Shown one piece after another: positions 22,505 to 34,399 of a stretch of DNA of 64,000 bases. Within the stretch, counting starts at the first letter, position 1. Each line of letters opens with the position of its first letter. The stretch is from Coptis chinensis (lineage: Eukaryota; Streptophyta; Magnoliopsida; Ranunculales; Ranunculaceae): NCBI GenBank assembly GCA_015680905.1, contig CM027381.1, positions 61,508,501-61,572,500 on the forward strand, given 5' to 3'. The notes under the pieces are model-generated. The model was not told the origin of the DNA and searched no databases. It saw only the letters and a program-made list of their open reading frames with translations. A program made the position numbers and the translations under genes.

Positions 22505-23325
22505 ATCGGAAAGTCGCAAAAGATGATGGAGGTTTAGTGTTGAAACTAATGACACTGGGTCATGGAAACAAGTTCCATAAAAGTGTCTTGAACTTGTGAA
22601 AAATTATGTTACTGGGGATCAGTGTGTTTCTAATTTTGGATTAGTTGTTGACGATTCGTTAGAGTTTGCAAAGACTGTTGAGATTCGTGGTGATGGAAAG
22701 GATGTTTGGATTTTTGATATTGACGAGACTTTGCTTTCGAACTTGTCGTATTATACTAAACATGGATTCGGGTATGCCATTACTAATTAATTAAGTTTTA
22801 ATGTAGTTATCGTATTATGTTATATGCATATTCTTGTATTGATGGTTTTGCGTTATGTATAGGACCAAGATTTTCAATGACATTGCATTCAATTAGTGGG
22901 TGGATTTGATAGCGTGTCTTGCAATTCCAGCAAGTCTAAGGTTGTACAATGAGCTCCGACGCCTAGGATTTACTATAATTCTATTGACAGGACGAGATGA
23001 ACACCAAAGGAGTTCCACTATAAAAAATCTTCTAATAGCAAGGTACAATGGCTATGAGAGGCTTATATTACGGTATGGTTTCTATTCTTTCTCATGTTTT
23101 TTATGAGGATCAATAATGTTTAATTAAAATTATAATGTGCGACGTAGGGACCCTTCGGATCACAGGAAAATAGTTGAGGTATATAAATCGGAAAAGAGAA
23201 AGGAGCTGGAAAACGAAGGCTATAGAATTCATGAAAACTCTAGAGATCAGTGGAGTGATTTGTTTGGTTCACCAACAGCTACTCGGTCTTTCAAACTTCC
23301 AAATCCTATGTACTACATTGCATGA
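22505..23325 (+). pseudogene. Acid phosphatase (HAD superfamily, vegetative-storage-protein type) pseudogene, three exons
   Basis: Plant class B-like acid phosphatases hydrolyse phosphomonoesters in vacuole or wall. Exon 1 ends at 22771 and carries VTGDQCVSN and the catalytic HAD motif FDIDETLLSNL (normally F-D-V/I-D-E-T). Exon 2 is 22863-23072 with ASLRLYNELRRLGF and LLTGRDEHQR (HAD motif II region). Exon 3 is 23148-23325 with VYKSEKRKELE, GYRIHENSRDQWSDL and the C-terminal LPNPMYYIA before TGA. GT-AG introns join in frame. Lesions seen: a TAA in exon 1 near 22578 and a TAG at 22895-22897 (FN-stop-WVDL where family members have F-D-E-W-V-D-L). The signal-peptide exon is not found upstream, where element F lies. 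Few other changes, so decay is recent. Confidence 0.88.
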
Positions 23326-24921
23326 TAATAATGTAATGTCAAGAGAATCCTCGCAGTTCTTGGATTTTTGGGCAATGCCATTTTGCCAGTTCCTCGAGTC
23401 ACGTTCAGTCACAATCGTAAAACATACTCAGAATTTATAGAGGATTCAAACCCCTATTGTTGAATAAACTTTTTTTAGTCCAGTCAGCAGGGAACCAACT
23501 GATCGGATATATGTATTAACAAATAGCCAAAGAGGAAAGAAGTCACTTGTTGTTCTAAAATCACCTATTTCTGGTCGGATAAAGCAGCCACCCATCTCAT
23601 TCATCTCTTTCTTCGCTCACCCACCAGTGGATAATCTATCACTTCCGTCAGCGGGTTCAGGTCTTTACTAGACTTCTAAGGATACAGTAGTGGGGGAGGA
23701 GGAGATGGTGGATCGGACAAGGTTTGCAAAACAAAATTCCTACCTTGTCCGATCCACCATTTGTAACTAAAGAAAAAACCCCAAATGTTTGATGAAATGC
23801 CTCTAAAGATTAGAACATATTCTTAGTTTTTCTAATGGTGTTTATGGAGCTTTTCATATTAGTGCATCGACCGAAAATGGCGTTTGAATATGTTGAATAC
23901 TTCATATTTTCTTTGTAGATTGCTATATTTTTGTATATTCTTGAAGCATATTTATAAACTTAAGCGTTCAGTTTCAGTGCATATTATCGTCAGTCATTGT
24001 TTTCAAGTTATACATTAGAGCAATACTCTAAATCAACTTTTAATAAATTGATTGGGCTAGAGTTTGTCGTTCCATAATTAAACATGAACGGAAATGTTTT
24101 TAGCCTAGAGTTATACTTTCCTGCTTAAACTAGCTGGTGCCAACAAATGTAGTTTACAGTTAATTTGTCACATAAGTATTATTAATGAGAACCCTGGGTA
24201 GTAGCGAATGTTAGTTACGGTCATCATTTCTTTAGATTGCATGAACCAGAAGCTTCACCAAATAAGTGTGTTTCCTTTTTGAATGATGAATATACTTTGA
24301 GTTATTTAGTTTTATGGTTGCTATCTGTGTTAGATTTCTCTTAATAATAAGAAAATATAACTAAATGGTTTGTATGACTGAGTAGATGTTTAACAATGTT
24401 GATATTATATCTAACTCATGGTCTTAATCTTGCATAGTCCTTTAATATTGTTTTTGATGTAATTTTTCTTATACTGGGATAAAAGAGCTTGAACAAGTTT
24501 GCTTCAAGCTGGAACAAAAGTGACTTGATTTTGGTAATGGTGATAATGATAGTGTTTACAATGAGATTGGGGTGGTGATAAAACAATTTTTTGTTTGTTT
24601 TATCATTGTTTTTTTTTGTAATGCACTGCAACAACTTTATTTGTGAGATTTTGAAGGATGTAGAGTTCCTACCAACAATGAGAGAAGTGGAACCTGGAAA
24701 GTAGGAACCTTTATAAAATGGTGAAGACACTAATTTTGTAGCTGTTGATCCTTTAATATATTTCATTGTACATTATAAAGAACATTATTTTATAAAAATT
24801 AGTTTGTACTTTTATTGGTTGCAGTTTTGATTGAGAAGATTGTAAGGACTACCTTATGTAAGAAAAATATACGTACTTTAAAGGTTTAATCTAAATTCAA
24901 AACTTTTCAAGCATGTGCAAC
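23326..24921. other. Intergenic, AT-rich, no gene seen
   Basis: No frame with family resemblance. It contains a 19-bp perfect inverted repeat (23705-23760). The minus-strand frame at 24416-24766 is low complexity and unlikely to be real. Confidence 0.5.
23705..23760. repeat. Perfect 19-bp inverted repeat (hairpin)
   Basis: ATGGTGGATCGGACAAGGT at 23705-23723 is exactly complementary to 23742-23760, with an 18-base A-rich loop. Its GC content is higher than its surroundings. Confidence 0.95.
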
Positions 24922-25045
24922 ACTCCCATAGCAAATCCCACCCTCCATTCATGTTGAACAAGCTGGTAGTTGTGGTAGGAAATGTATGTGAATCCAAACT
25001 TTGAATGGAAGTTGACATACTTTCTTAAATGTCGATAAGGTTTGC
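24922..25045 (+). repeat. Duplicated segment, copy 1
   Basis: About 125 bases here (CACTCCCATAGCAAATCCC through CTTAAATGTCGATAAGG) recur at 39479-39612 in the same orientation with roughly one difference in ten bases. Weaker similarity may extend further (GGCCATAATGTT near 25731 against GGTCATAATGTT near 39766). Confidence 0.9.
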
Positions 25046-25048
25046 TAA

Positions 25049-25561
25049 GAGCATCTTTATGTGAGACACTATCCTAGCATCAAACACCAAATTTTTAATA
25101 ATTTGGTGCTTTTTCATCTTCAGGAGAGACACATGTTGATAAAAACACCAAAAAAATATCAAAGTAAACACCAAATCGGCCAAAATTTGGTGTTTGCTTT
25201 GGTGCTGTATCAAATCTCTCTCGCGGTTTTGGAAAAAACGAACGGTTTTTTGAACACCGCATAGGCTTTGGCTAGAGTGTGGGCTTCAATCACGCGGTTT
25301 TCCAAAAACCACGCTAGAGATTTCAAAAGAGAAGAAAGAAGAAAGTTGATGTGCAACACATCGCGCGATTTCTGGAAAACCGTGTGGGCTTGGGCTTTTG
25401 TGGTACGGTTTTGTGAAAGCTGCATGGGCTATAGTGGTTTATCGGGTTTATCCAAATGTCGTCATTTGATGCTCTTCAACTATTTGTTATGTTCTTTTGG
25501 TTGGGTTTTTGGTTTGGTTCAAATATTTGGTGTTTTCTTGGTTTCTCTCCTAAAGATGCTC
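25049..25561. mobile_element. MITE, PIF/Harbinger (Tourist)-like, 513 bp
   Basis: The ends read GAGCATCTTTA and TAAAGATGCTC, an inverted repeat that continues imperfectly inwards, flanked by TAA at 25046-25048 and 25562-25564. A 3-bp TWA-type duplication and GAGCATC ends fit Harbinger/Tourist-like MITEs. Internal ACCAAAT/ATTTGGT words form further inverted repeats. Frames inside it are not genes. The paralogous copy at 39600-39620 lacks the insertion. Confidence 0.85.
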
Positions 25562-25564
25562 TAA

Positions 25565-26546
25565 GAAGTGTAATTTTCTTAATACATTAGTGTTCTTTGC
25601 ATTTGGAAGTAGTGGTCATTTTTTTTTTTTTAAAAATGGTCAGAACCTTCTTCTGTGTTTTCTCCTTTAATGGTGGTTATGTGCAAATTGTAATCAGGCA
25701 AGAAGAAGCTGCTTTCCAACTCCATACCAGGCCATAATGTTAGATGTTCAACAAGGTTTCACAATTGGGTAGTAGACGTTTGTAAGTCTATTTTCCTTTG
25801 TATATATGACAAGATGTCCTCTTATTATTCTTTAAAACCAATGTGTCCTCCTATACTCTTGGATCTAATTGTGTTTGGTTATGTAGCATATTGGAAGTCC
25901 ACTTCCATTCACTTGCATACTATCAGGTTGGGTCTACGATGGGAGGTGACAAAGATGGAAATTCAATCGTGACATTGAAGGTGAGGCATATGTACATTGT
26001 GTTCTAATATTTTTTTCTTTTCTTTCTTTCCTTTTGCTTTATGGTTATTGAAACATAAACGTTTCACCCATTATAAAAGTTATTTCTTGAAATGTTTTAA
26101 CTAAACTATGGCTCTCTTTTACTTTTTATTATTCTTCTTTTTATGTGTGTGTGGGCGCTCTCAGTTTGTACTATTTGAACATCAAGAAATAAACTTTTTA
26201 CTATTTGAACAAGTTTTGGATTTGTCCATATCTTCTCAATATATGAAGATGAAGGCTTACAAGGCTACAATGTATATAACGAGGTATGAATTCACATATA
26301 ATATACGCTAATAGTAGTGGGCAATGTTGGCATTAAACTTTACCATGCATTATCTCTGTCAGTCTGTCTTCCCAATTTCCTATGATGTGGCCTTTGGCGA
26401 TTTATTTTTGGTTTTGTTCCTTAATATTTAGGCTCTTAATTTCAACATTTTCAGAAACTTGACTTTCGTTAGAATTTAAATATTTTGTAATTTTAGGATT
26501 ATGTAATTTTTATACTATTATCCATTTGGGTGCATGAGAACCATTG
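25565..26546 (+). other. Intergenic or captured DNA left of element B
   Basis: AT-rich with no full gene. A short stretch at about 25918-25980 could encode S-T-M-G-G-D-K-D-G-N-S-x-V-T before a GTGAGG donor-like site. It resembles the MGGDRDGN region of phosphoenolpyruvate carboxylase but is too short to call. The 26108-26311 frame looks accidental. Confidence 0.35.
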
Positions 26547-26551
26547 GCAAG
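26547..26551. repeat. Target-site duplication of element B, left copy (GCAAG)
   Basis: GCAAG lies directly before the first base of B and is repeated at 38905-38909 directly after its last base. Confidence 0.95.
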
Positions 26552-27924
26552 TGATAAACGTAAAATGAATAGTTTACCTACGAAATAAACGATGAAACCA
26601 AAACGTAAGTAAACTAAACTTAATGATGCTCTTAGTTTATCAAATCTTTCTACTCTCAATCCTATGAGATATAGTGGAGTAGATTAAGTTCGTTCCACTC
26701 CTAGTGCTCTAGCATGGATGTTTTCTAATCTAACTAGTCGTTTTTAAGTCTATGAGAGTTTTACGAAGGGGAATTAGACTACGATGCAACTACCCACAAG
26801 ATGCAACTAGTCGGTTATCAGTCAACTAAGGGAATGCTACGTTGATTCTATGATAAGGAGTTAGAGGGGGATTGATTCCACCTTAACTCAACTTAATCCA
26901 CTAACGACGAATCGTCGTAATCCGAATTGAACTGCTTCGCAGAACAATTGGTTATTCCTAATCCCTAATTATACATGGCATTTCTACCAATTCATAACTA
27001 GCATGTGAACAATTAAACCCATTCTCATGGTGAACTAATCATTTCTAGAGTGGAATAGAAAATACGACGACTCTACGATAATCGGACTCAAGCTTTCATC
27101 AAGGCTTCACAACCCCCTCTAATGGAGGTTTAGCCTTGAATCATTCATAATCATTTCCATTTATATTAAAACTAAACATAATATAAAGCATTGAAATTTA
27201 TTTAATTAAACAATAATGAAATCTAATTTAATGACTAAATTGAACTAAGGACATGAATTGAAATTAGATCTAGAATTGGAATTGACAAAATCGAAATGGA
27301 TAAAGAATACTACTTTATTGATCTAATCAAATGAAGAACAAGATTCAAAGGTTTAATCTAATAAGGATTTGAAACTAATTAAAGAAAACAATTAAATCTA
27401 GATCTAGAAGCTATTTTAATGGATACTTTCTATTCTAAGCTATCTACCTAATTTCTACTATTTTATCTACCATTAACAAAGACTTAAGCTTTTTTCTTCT
27501 TATACATTCAGATCCAAAATTCGTGCATGGGCTTGAGCCATGTTTTGGGCGGAGAATCGGGCCCAAAACCCCATTCTTCAAATTCAAAAGGCCTCTTCAG
27601 CTGCAGTTGACTTCCACAGACTTTTCGTCCACTTCTGCTCCTCTGATTGGGTCAAGTCTTGGACCATTGCAAAGCTCTTTCCGAGCGGTCGTTTTGACAT
27701 AAGGTATGCCCAATTCGAGGTCTGAGTCCAAAGATACGGCTTCGGAAGTTCTCTGACTTTTGCTCCTTTATCTCGCTAAAGTGGTACATTTCTGCACATA
27801 ATGGACTTTGAAGCCCGAAATGCATAAAAACGCGAATCGGTGTTAACTCTTACTTATTATTCACATAATTGGTCTAACAAGATGATTATTAAGGGGTTAA
27901 AACTACAGTTTTGGGCTCTTATCA
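26552..27924 (-). mobile_element. Element B 3' LTR
   Basis: 1373 bp. On the minus strand it starts TGATAAGAGCCC and ends TTATCA. It pairs with 37523-38904. The two are near identical, with small clustered differences. Confidence 0.95.
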
Positions 27925-27938
27925 AACCACCCCTTAAA
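27925..27938 (-). other. Element B polypurine tract
   Basis: On the minus strand a G-rich run (AAGGGGTGGTTT) ends immediately before the LTR, in the same position as the tract of A. Confidence 0.75.
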
Positions 27939-29770
27939 CAAAGCATTTTGCTTGTCCTCGCTAAAAGATGAGAAATTAGAATAAGTGACCAAAATGGAGT
28001 TCTACCTAATCTCGTTTATTGAATGCGATTGCATTGACCATATGCACAAGGCCTTAAACCACTAGGAATTCCCTAGTGGACGAAGTTATAGCCTCGTGAG
28101 AGTTTTCCAAATTGAAGGTACTCACAAACTTCATCTATACTACAACGACTAAGAAAATAAAACTATTGTTTCCTTATTCATGCTCAACTATCTATACATC
28201 TCTCTAGCAATTACATAAGAATAACCAGTCAAAGCCCTAAGTTAATATATGCATAATAATCAATCATCTACAATACACATATATACAATGAGTAGTACTA
28301 TCAAATGTTTAGCAGGTTTGTTTCTGAGAACTCGGAATAGCGTCCTTAAGTAGGTTCTCACAATAATAGTCAAGAAACAACACTCTGATTTTTCACTCAA
28401 GTTTCGTTACTCCAGTGTACAGTGGGCACACTTTACCTTACAATCTCCATGACAACAAGGAAGCCGGGGTCAATCAAACACATCTGCCACTTACTATCAC
28501 ACTAACCTATTCCTAATTGAGCTAGAGGTCTTTATTAGGTGTTACAGGGATTAGGAGATGGTTTAAGAAGGAAGGAAATGGATATTCAAAAGGACAAGTC
28601 TGAGATAATAGAGTCTTCGTATTATGTAACTTAGAGTAAACCTTGTTATTTTCTTTTGCTTCTACACTTTGTTTCCATCCTTAGCCATATTTTTTTTTTT
28701 TTTTTTCTTTTTCTTTGGCTTTTGACTCCTTTTTATTCTATTTTTTTTTTGGAGTTTTTATTTTATTTCTATTTTTCTTTTCTTTGGATGGAAACTTCTT
28801 TTCTTTATTTTCTGAAGCAAGTAACAATTTTTTTTGTTTACACAGGTTTTTCTCTTCTTCTTTCTTCACTCATTCTATTCTCAGACTTATTCTAAATTGG
28901 GTAGGTTGATTTATTCTCTTTTTTTTTTTTTTTTTTTTTTGTTTTTGTAACAGGGTAAAGGAATTGTGGTGTATGGAAGGGCTAATGAAAGCCTCAGAGT
29001 GGCGACTAGCGGAAAATAATTCATAGGTTTGAATTTTCGGCTATATCGATCCAAAGAGCAGCCTAAATTCTCACTTAGGATATGGTTTAGTGATCAAGCA
29101 AGTGGACGTGTGATTTCTCTATCCGATTTTACTTCTCCCTTGTGTCATTTCTCAAATGTTTGGCTCATATAAGGCTTTTAGGCTATATTCTCACAGGATT
29201 TGTAGAATAAGTACTCTAGCCTAGATTTCAGAAACTTTATTGCTAACAATCATAGATACTCGTGTAATATATTTATAGATAGATGCAAAGATTATTACCT
29301 ATATTAACCTAAGTTTCTAACAATTATTACGATGCAACAACTATGTGAGACTTCTAGATTGTTAAGAGCATGGAGAAAGAAAACAATACAAATATTCCTA
29401 AGTGTATAGCATAAACTTATTTATTTATATTTTTAAATTGTTGAAATTTTAACTAGAAAACAAATGCATATTATATATATCTATATCCTAACAGATGTCT
29501 TAATTACACCTGATTCTATGCCCCCCCAAACAAGAAGCATGCTTTGTCCTCAAAGCATTGTAAATAAAGAGGGTAAGAAAAATACCATTGAAGCTGGCGT
29601 GAAATGCAGTAAACATCCGCAAAACAATGTTAGAACGCACTAATATAGGAAATAAAACCGACGAACTCTATAAGAGTTCCACCCATTATGGGGTTAACAT
29701 AATTAAATTGCTTGGGACATAAGCGATACTCAACGTAAACTAAAACTTTACCTCCACGTTGTTATTCGTA
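27939..29770 (-). other. Element B 3' non-coding region
   Basis: Counterpart of 12626-14420 in A. It has a long pyrimidine-rich stretch at 28655-28945 that creates Phe-rich chance frames. No credible gene. Confidence 0.65.
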
Positions 29771-30900
29771 TCATCTTCGTCATCCTCTACTTCTATAAAG
29801 AAGTGAGGTTCCTTCGGCCCCGCCATGCTATGATAATTTGCCGGCTTCACGCCATTTATCATCTATGGTTGCTAACCTATTAAGTGCCACTTGGTCCGAT
29901 GGGGTGTAGGGTGCAACCTGGTGAGGTTGTATCCGCCACCCATGCCAAGTCATTGCACGGAAAGATCGGATAATACTATTGGTGGGTCGACCGTGTCTAC
30001 CTTAATCCAATCCGTGAAATGTACAAAAACAGGAAAGAAACATAGCATAATACGTGAAATTAGAAAGGCATAAGAAGGTACTTATGCCTCATGGTATAGG
30101 CTCGTGCTAAACTAGACATCAAAGTTTCGGGAAGGTCATAGAATCGGCGTCCATTGGCTAAAGCAAGGAAAACGCCGCAAGTGGCGCCATTCACGTAAGA
30201 AAACGCCATTCCCTAAAATGTTTAGCATAATCCAAAACATAACAGTTCCTATGTTCATGGACAAAGCTACCAAGGGCAACGCGTTATAGTCCCCTTGGTC
30301 CTCAATCTGGAAAATGCCGCCCCATAAGCCTCGCGTGCAAAAGACTCATAAGTGTAGACATGCATATTATCGACCCAATAGCACCATGGGTCTTGTATCT
30401 CGTGGGCATAGCAAGTCCAAGAACAAATGCTAGCAAGAACCTGGTAATCTCCATTGGTTCATCGTCAATGTTGATGGAGAACACTTGTTCTCCGTCCGGT
30501 CTCTCAAAGAAAATGCAGTTATTATAAAAATAAGATGCAAGTCTTTGGAGAATAAAGTTCAGCCGGCCGGTCTTACCATAAGAGGTTCCCACCAACATAT
30601 GTGATCAACTTGGCGAAACCAAGCACCGTAAGTAGTGCTTTGGAACAAATCTTCGAAAGACTGTTCCGGTATCAATATTGGAGATGTCATCTCAAAATTA
30701 CGCTTTGGAATAGCTGCGAATGATGCGGATACTACGCGCGTAAAACTGGAAAATTTCTGGTCCAGAAGTCGGCCAGTCTCTTTGTATTTTGATTTCCAGT
30801 AACTTAGCTGGTCGCTTTGACTTGAAGCTGTTTTGGCCTTCGACCAAATTTTTCGACAGAATTGTAGGGGAGCTGAAGGCCAACTAGGCATGGGCGCCGC
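29771..30900 (-). pseudogene. Element B post-pol region 2, degraded frame shared with A
   Basis: On the minus strand the frame 30891-30559 holds PILIPEQSFEDL and YGAWF, matching IPEQSFEDL and YGASF of A. The frame 30598-30302 continues with YFYNNCIFF (A: FYNNITFF). Together they describe an ancestral protein shared by the family. Function unknown. Frameshifts separate the pieces, and no signal peptide or transmembrane anchor stands out clearly. Confidence 0.55.
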
Positions 30901-31499
30901 CTATCCGAGTTGCAGAATTGCGAAAATGAAGTCGAAACGTGGGAATCGCGGGTTTGAAGGGTGAGTGATGGAGTTTAGGTGTAGTGTGAGTTGTGAGGAT
31001 AGATTGTATCAAGTTTATATAGGCTTAAAGTTGCTAGAATGGATCGGAAAGTTGCCAAAACTAATTTCGGCAGTTTCCGGAAATCCTAAAATTTCCAAAC
31101 TCGAAAACGGAAACAACTCATATCCTGGATTCTAATTCAAACCCAGTATCTCTTATTTGGATATTTGATGGTGAATGTACCTATTTAATCTAGATTTCAT
31201 CCTACAATGATTCTCAATCATAGATATGCCTATCGCCATATTTTCACCTTACTCCATGATGAAATTCTAACACTAGGGTTTTTATAAAAATAAAAGCGTG
31301 AAATGATCAAACCACCCCAAACAAGTTTGGAAGGTGGGATTAATATGAAACAAGCACACAACCTGAAAATAACCCCTTATATTAAAATTTTCATTCGAGG
31401 TCCTTTCACTTACGTAATTCAAATTACTTTAAAATAAAATTACATTATAATAAAACAACAAAAAATAAATAAAACAACAACTTATAACATAAAAATAAC
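30901..31499 (-). other. Element B spacer between post-pol regions
   Basis: AT-rich DNA equivalent to 10961-11639 of A, with no credible frame. Confidence 0.45.
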
Positions 31500-32665
31500 A
31501 CGACTATCATTGCTTCATCCTTCTAAACACCTCGCCCATTGGTGGCGGAGGTCTGATCTCTAGTGGTGGCTCCGGGCTCCGAAGGTCGGGTCCAGGAGCC
31601 GTCCTTCGTCGGACGACGCCATGCCTAGTTTGTGTCCTCGAGGCAGAGTTCGTATGAGGTGGGAAGCGTGCTAGCATATCTACTAAACCTAAACCGGGCT
31701 TCCATCTCAGCCCACCCCTCGCTCCCATCTCTCATCCTCCTCTCGGGTGCGGATCTCGAAGTTGTGATGAATGAATGGCGCTGCCGAGTCCGGAGGTCTG
31801 CGACAGAGAGTGTTGAGTGAACGATGCCCCTATGAAGCATAGCCATGCGCCAAAGATCGACCAACACCTCCGCGAGAAGGCATCCGATCAAAGCAAGTGC
31901 CATCCTCCTCATCCTCCTCCGAATCATCCGGCGTCCCCGGCCTCCTCTTCATTCCCAGCTCCACCATCCTCTTCATCTCTATCCTCGGCCCTCAACCAGA
32001 CTTGTTGGACACACTCCCCTATAGATACGCGGGGTTCTTGTGAGGGTAATGTAAATCCTCTCGTGGTCGGAGTTGCCTTCATCTTCAAGATGATCTTAGT
32101 AATAAGCAATGTGGAGAGGTGCCAAAGACCTTCCGAACCCCGATCATGTTCAAAAAAACTCCGGGATACGAAATCATACTTCGCCTCACGAGTACCCAGC
32201 GCGGAGGCAGGTCGGACCGATGTCACCGACCTTGTCCTTGCCTAGGACATTCCGACCAATCCACCGGGTCAGAAAATGGGTTGGTCCTCGAGAAGCCTCG
32301 GCGCACACAATGGGAGTTTGGATTGTAGCTCCCATTGATGGCGAACGCCCATCAAAGGCTCAACCCGTCAAACCGGGGATCTGTAAAAACGGCATCAGAT
32401 TGATTCTAGGCGGAATGCCTAGAATCTCACCAACAAATGATCCGTAGTCAACTCCCTCCCTCTTCTTCCTCACCAACACAAAAATCTTACTCCCCTCCAA
32501 CTCCCCCGGTGTTATAGAACCGTCGACCAAGTCTTCGTGATAGAAGTCCTCGGTCGAAAGTACCCGTGACTACTCCAGTCTTTACTAGCCATTTCGTCAC
32601 CGTAAAACGGTAGCGAAATGGTTGAAAACCCGCCAGGAATAATTCGGCGTTGAGCCATTTAGAGT
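31500..32665 (-). pseudogene. Element B post-pol region 1, degraded frame
   Basis: On the minus strand an ATG near 32655 opens a frame (MAQRR) that corresponds in place to 9742 onward in A. Longer open pieces are 32226-31924 and 31927-31625 in shifting frames. The first ends in a Glu/Asp-rich run (DRDEEDGGAGNEEEAGDAG) and the second begins with Arg-Met repeats. GC content is visibly higher than in surrounding DNA. Product unknown; probably the extra Athila-group frame. Confidence 0.45.
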
Positions 32666-33660
32666 TTGATTACGGTTTGGGCTTTGTAGAGGGTGTGGTA
32701 GTTGTGGTTTAACTTGACCGACCTAAAGAAAAGTGGTGGTGGTGGAGTGGTGGCGGCAGCACCAATTGGTTTGATTTTTCGGTGGTTTTTCGAGTTTTAA
32801 ATTGGTGGAGTTTGTTTTGATTGGTGTTTGCAAACAAAAATGGGTTGGGATATGATTTTGGGCGTGGGTTTATGGTATTTCTTTTTAATTTTGATTTTTC
32901 TAGGTTTGGAAGATGGTAATGGCGGTGGAAGATGAAGAACGCGATGAACTGTTATTGAGAATGAGAATGCGAAAGGCAGCGCTCTCCATGGGCTGGTCGG
33001 GCTTGAAGTTGGGCTAAGCCCAAAATCGAAATTCTCGATTTTTCGATTTTTTTTTTTTTTTTTCTTTCGCGAATTTCAAATCAAAATTCCCGCTTCATTA
33101 CCGGTCCGATTTTTGCGAATGAGATATGGAAATGATCAGGAGAGAATTTCCTATCCAATGATCCATAAAACACTCTATTCCGACTTCGGATGACATACGT
33201 GATAGTGGAAAATGCCTCGAAGTGCGTGCATGACGTAAGTTATGCGAACGAATGAACTCTAAATTAATAGATCATGTCAATCCGAATCGTAATACAATAA
33301 CACGGCCTAAGCAACTCTAATGGGATATAAAACATTTAGTACGAAAACACGAACACCCCACCCCCAAACAAATTTTTTACAAGAATTTTAGAAAATTTGT
33401 TTTTAGCAGTGGGTCTTTTAAAGTCAGATTCCCGAGACTTCGTAGATTACTATGTTTATTTTATTTTATTTTATTTTTTTTATTTATTTTTTTTTTTAGA
33501 AGGAAAAACAATAAGCAATAAAGACATAATTCACACCATATAGAGAGACATGACTCAAAAATCGAGAAAACATGCAAGAGTGGAAAACGGAACTATGTGA
33601 ACCGTGGACTTAGGATCCGGTACTTTACAGCCACACACTCCATAGGAGGGCCCGGTTACC
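32666..33660 (-). other. Element B post-pol spacer with A-rich tract
   Basis: No credible frame. On the minus strand 33500-33454 is A-rich with scattered T and sits where A has 52 adenines. Flanking words match A. Confidence 0.6.
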
Positions 33661-33868
33661 TTAATGGTGCACTCACCAATATATTGGAATGAAAGGAAAT
33701 GCACCAACACAGAAATTTGAGTCGTTTATAGTCGATACTCAAGACTTTATCTAAAACATATGTATGAACATGCAGTTGATCATATATCAACAACCTAAAT
33801 AGTTGTGGATCATTCCATAAATAAATATCGAGGAAACATATCCAAATACAATGAAACACCAAGATTTC

Positions 33869-34396
33869 CTACGACCACGACCTAGTGGAATCCAAACGAA
33901 GTTGGATAACCTTATTGTGTAACCTATCATGCACCTTCTTTTTCATTTTTGAATGAGTGGGTGTTCTTGTAAATAAGTGTGGAAAAGTGAATGGTTGTGA
34001 AGGATATGGTGGATATGGATAAGTTGTAGAAAGACAGCCTGTACACAATGAGGTTGTGGTTTTAGCACCGAACTCATTCATTGTGTGTGTAGGGACTGTC
34101 TCAATTCTGAAAATGAAGGTGTCACAAAGTTTGTCCTTCTGAAGTATCTGTTTGCTAGGAGGATTTAAAAAATTATAGAGCACAGAAGAAACAACAGGAT
34201 CGAGTGCAAACTCGGGGTTCCTTTGAAAGGGTGGAAGGAGGGGAATCGAGGTGGATGTTGTGCAAGTTAGTTCTTGATAGGGTGAATTGTCACCTACTCG
34301 AAGAAACTCATCGAATTCCCCATCTAGATTGGTCATATCCACATTACTATGGTAGTCCTCACTTTTGAGAAAGTCATCTATCCCGGCCCTCATCAA
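33869..34396 (-). CDS. Element B 175-aa open frame of unknown function replacing RT-integrase
   Basis: This frame is open and uninterrupted. It begins MMRAGIDDFLKSEDY, has an acidic N-terminal third (DGEFDEFL), a middle with PFQRNPEFALDP and a Cys pair in LCTGCLS, a Tyr/Pro-rich part (TYPYPPYPSQP) and a basic tail (KMKKKVHDRLHNK). I recognise no family, membrane segment or catalytic motif. It lies between protease and the spacer that follows pol in A, in element orientation, exactly where RT, RNase H and integrase are missing. It could be captured host sequence, a remnant of another element or a chance frame. Its intactness in a copy with broken gag is notable. Confidence 0.45.
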   Translation of the reverse strand: MMRAGIDDFLKSEDYHSNVDMTNLDGEFDEFLRVGDNSPYQELTCTTSTSIPLLPPFQRNPEFALDPVVSSVLYNFLNPPSKQILQKDKLCDTFIFRIETVPTHTMNEFGAKTTTSLCTGCLSTTYPYPPYPSQPFTFPHLFTRTPTHSKMKKKVHDRLHNKVIQLRLDSTRSWS

Positions 34397-34399
34397 TAA

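Noticed and set aside
24416-24766. 116-residue minus-strand frame
   Set aside because: AT-rich, Lys/Ile/Asn-biased and without any recognisable domain.
29771-30900. Envelope-like gene in element B (and 11640-12625 in A)
   Set aside because: Position suits an env-like gene of the Athila group, but no signal peptide, membrane anchor or other env feature could be seen, so only an unknown post-pol protein is reported.
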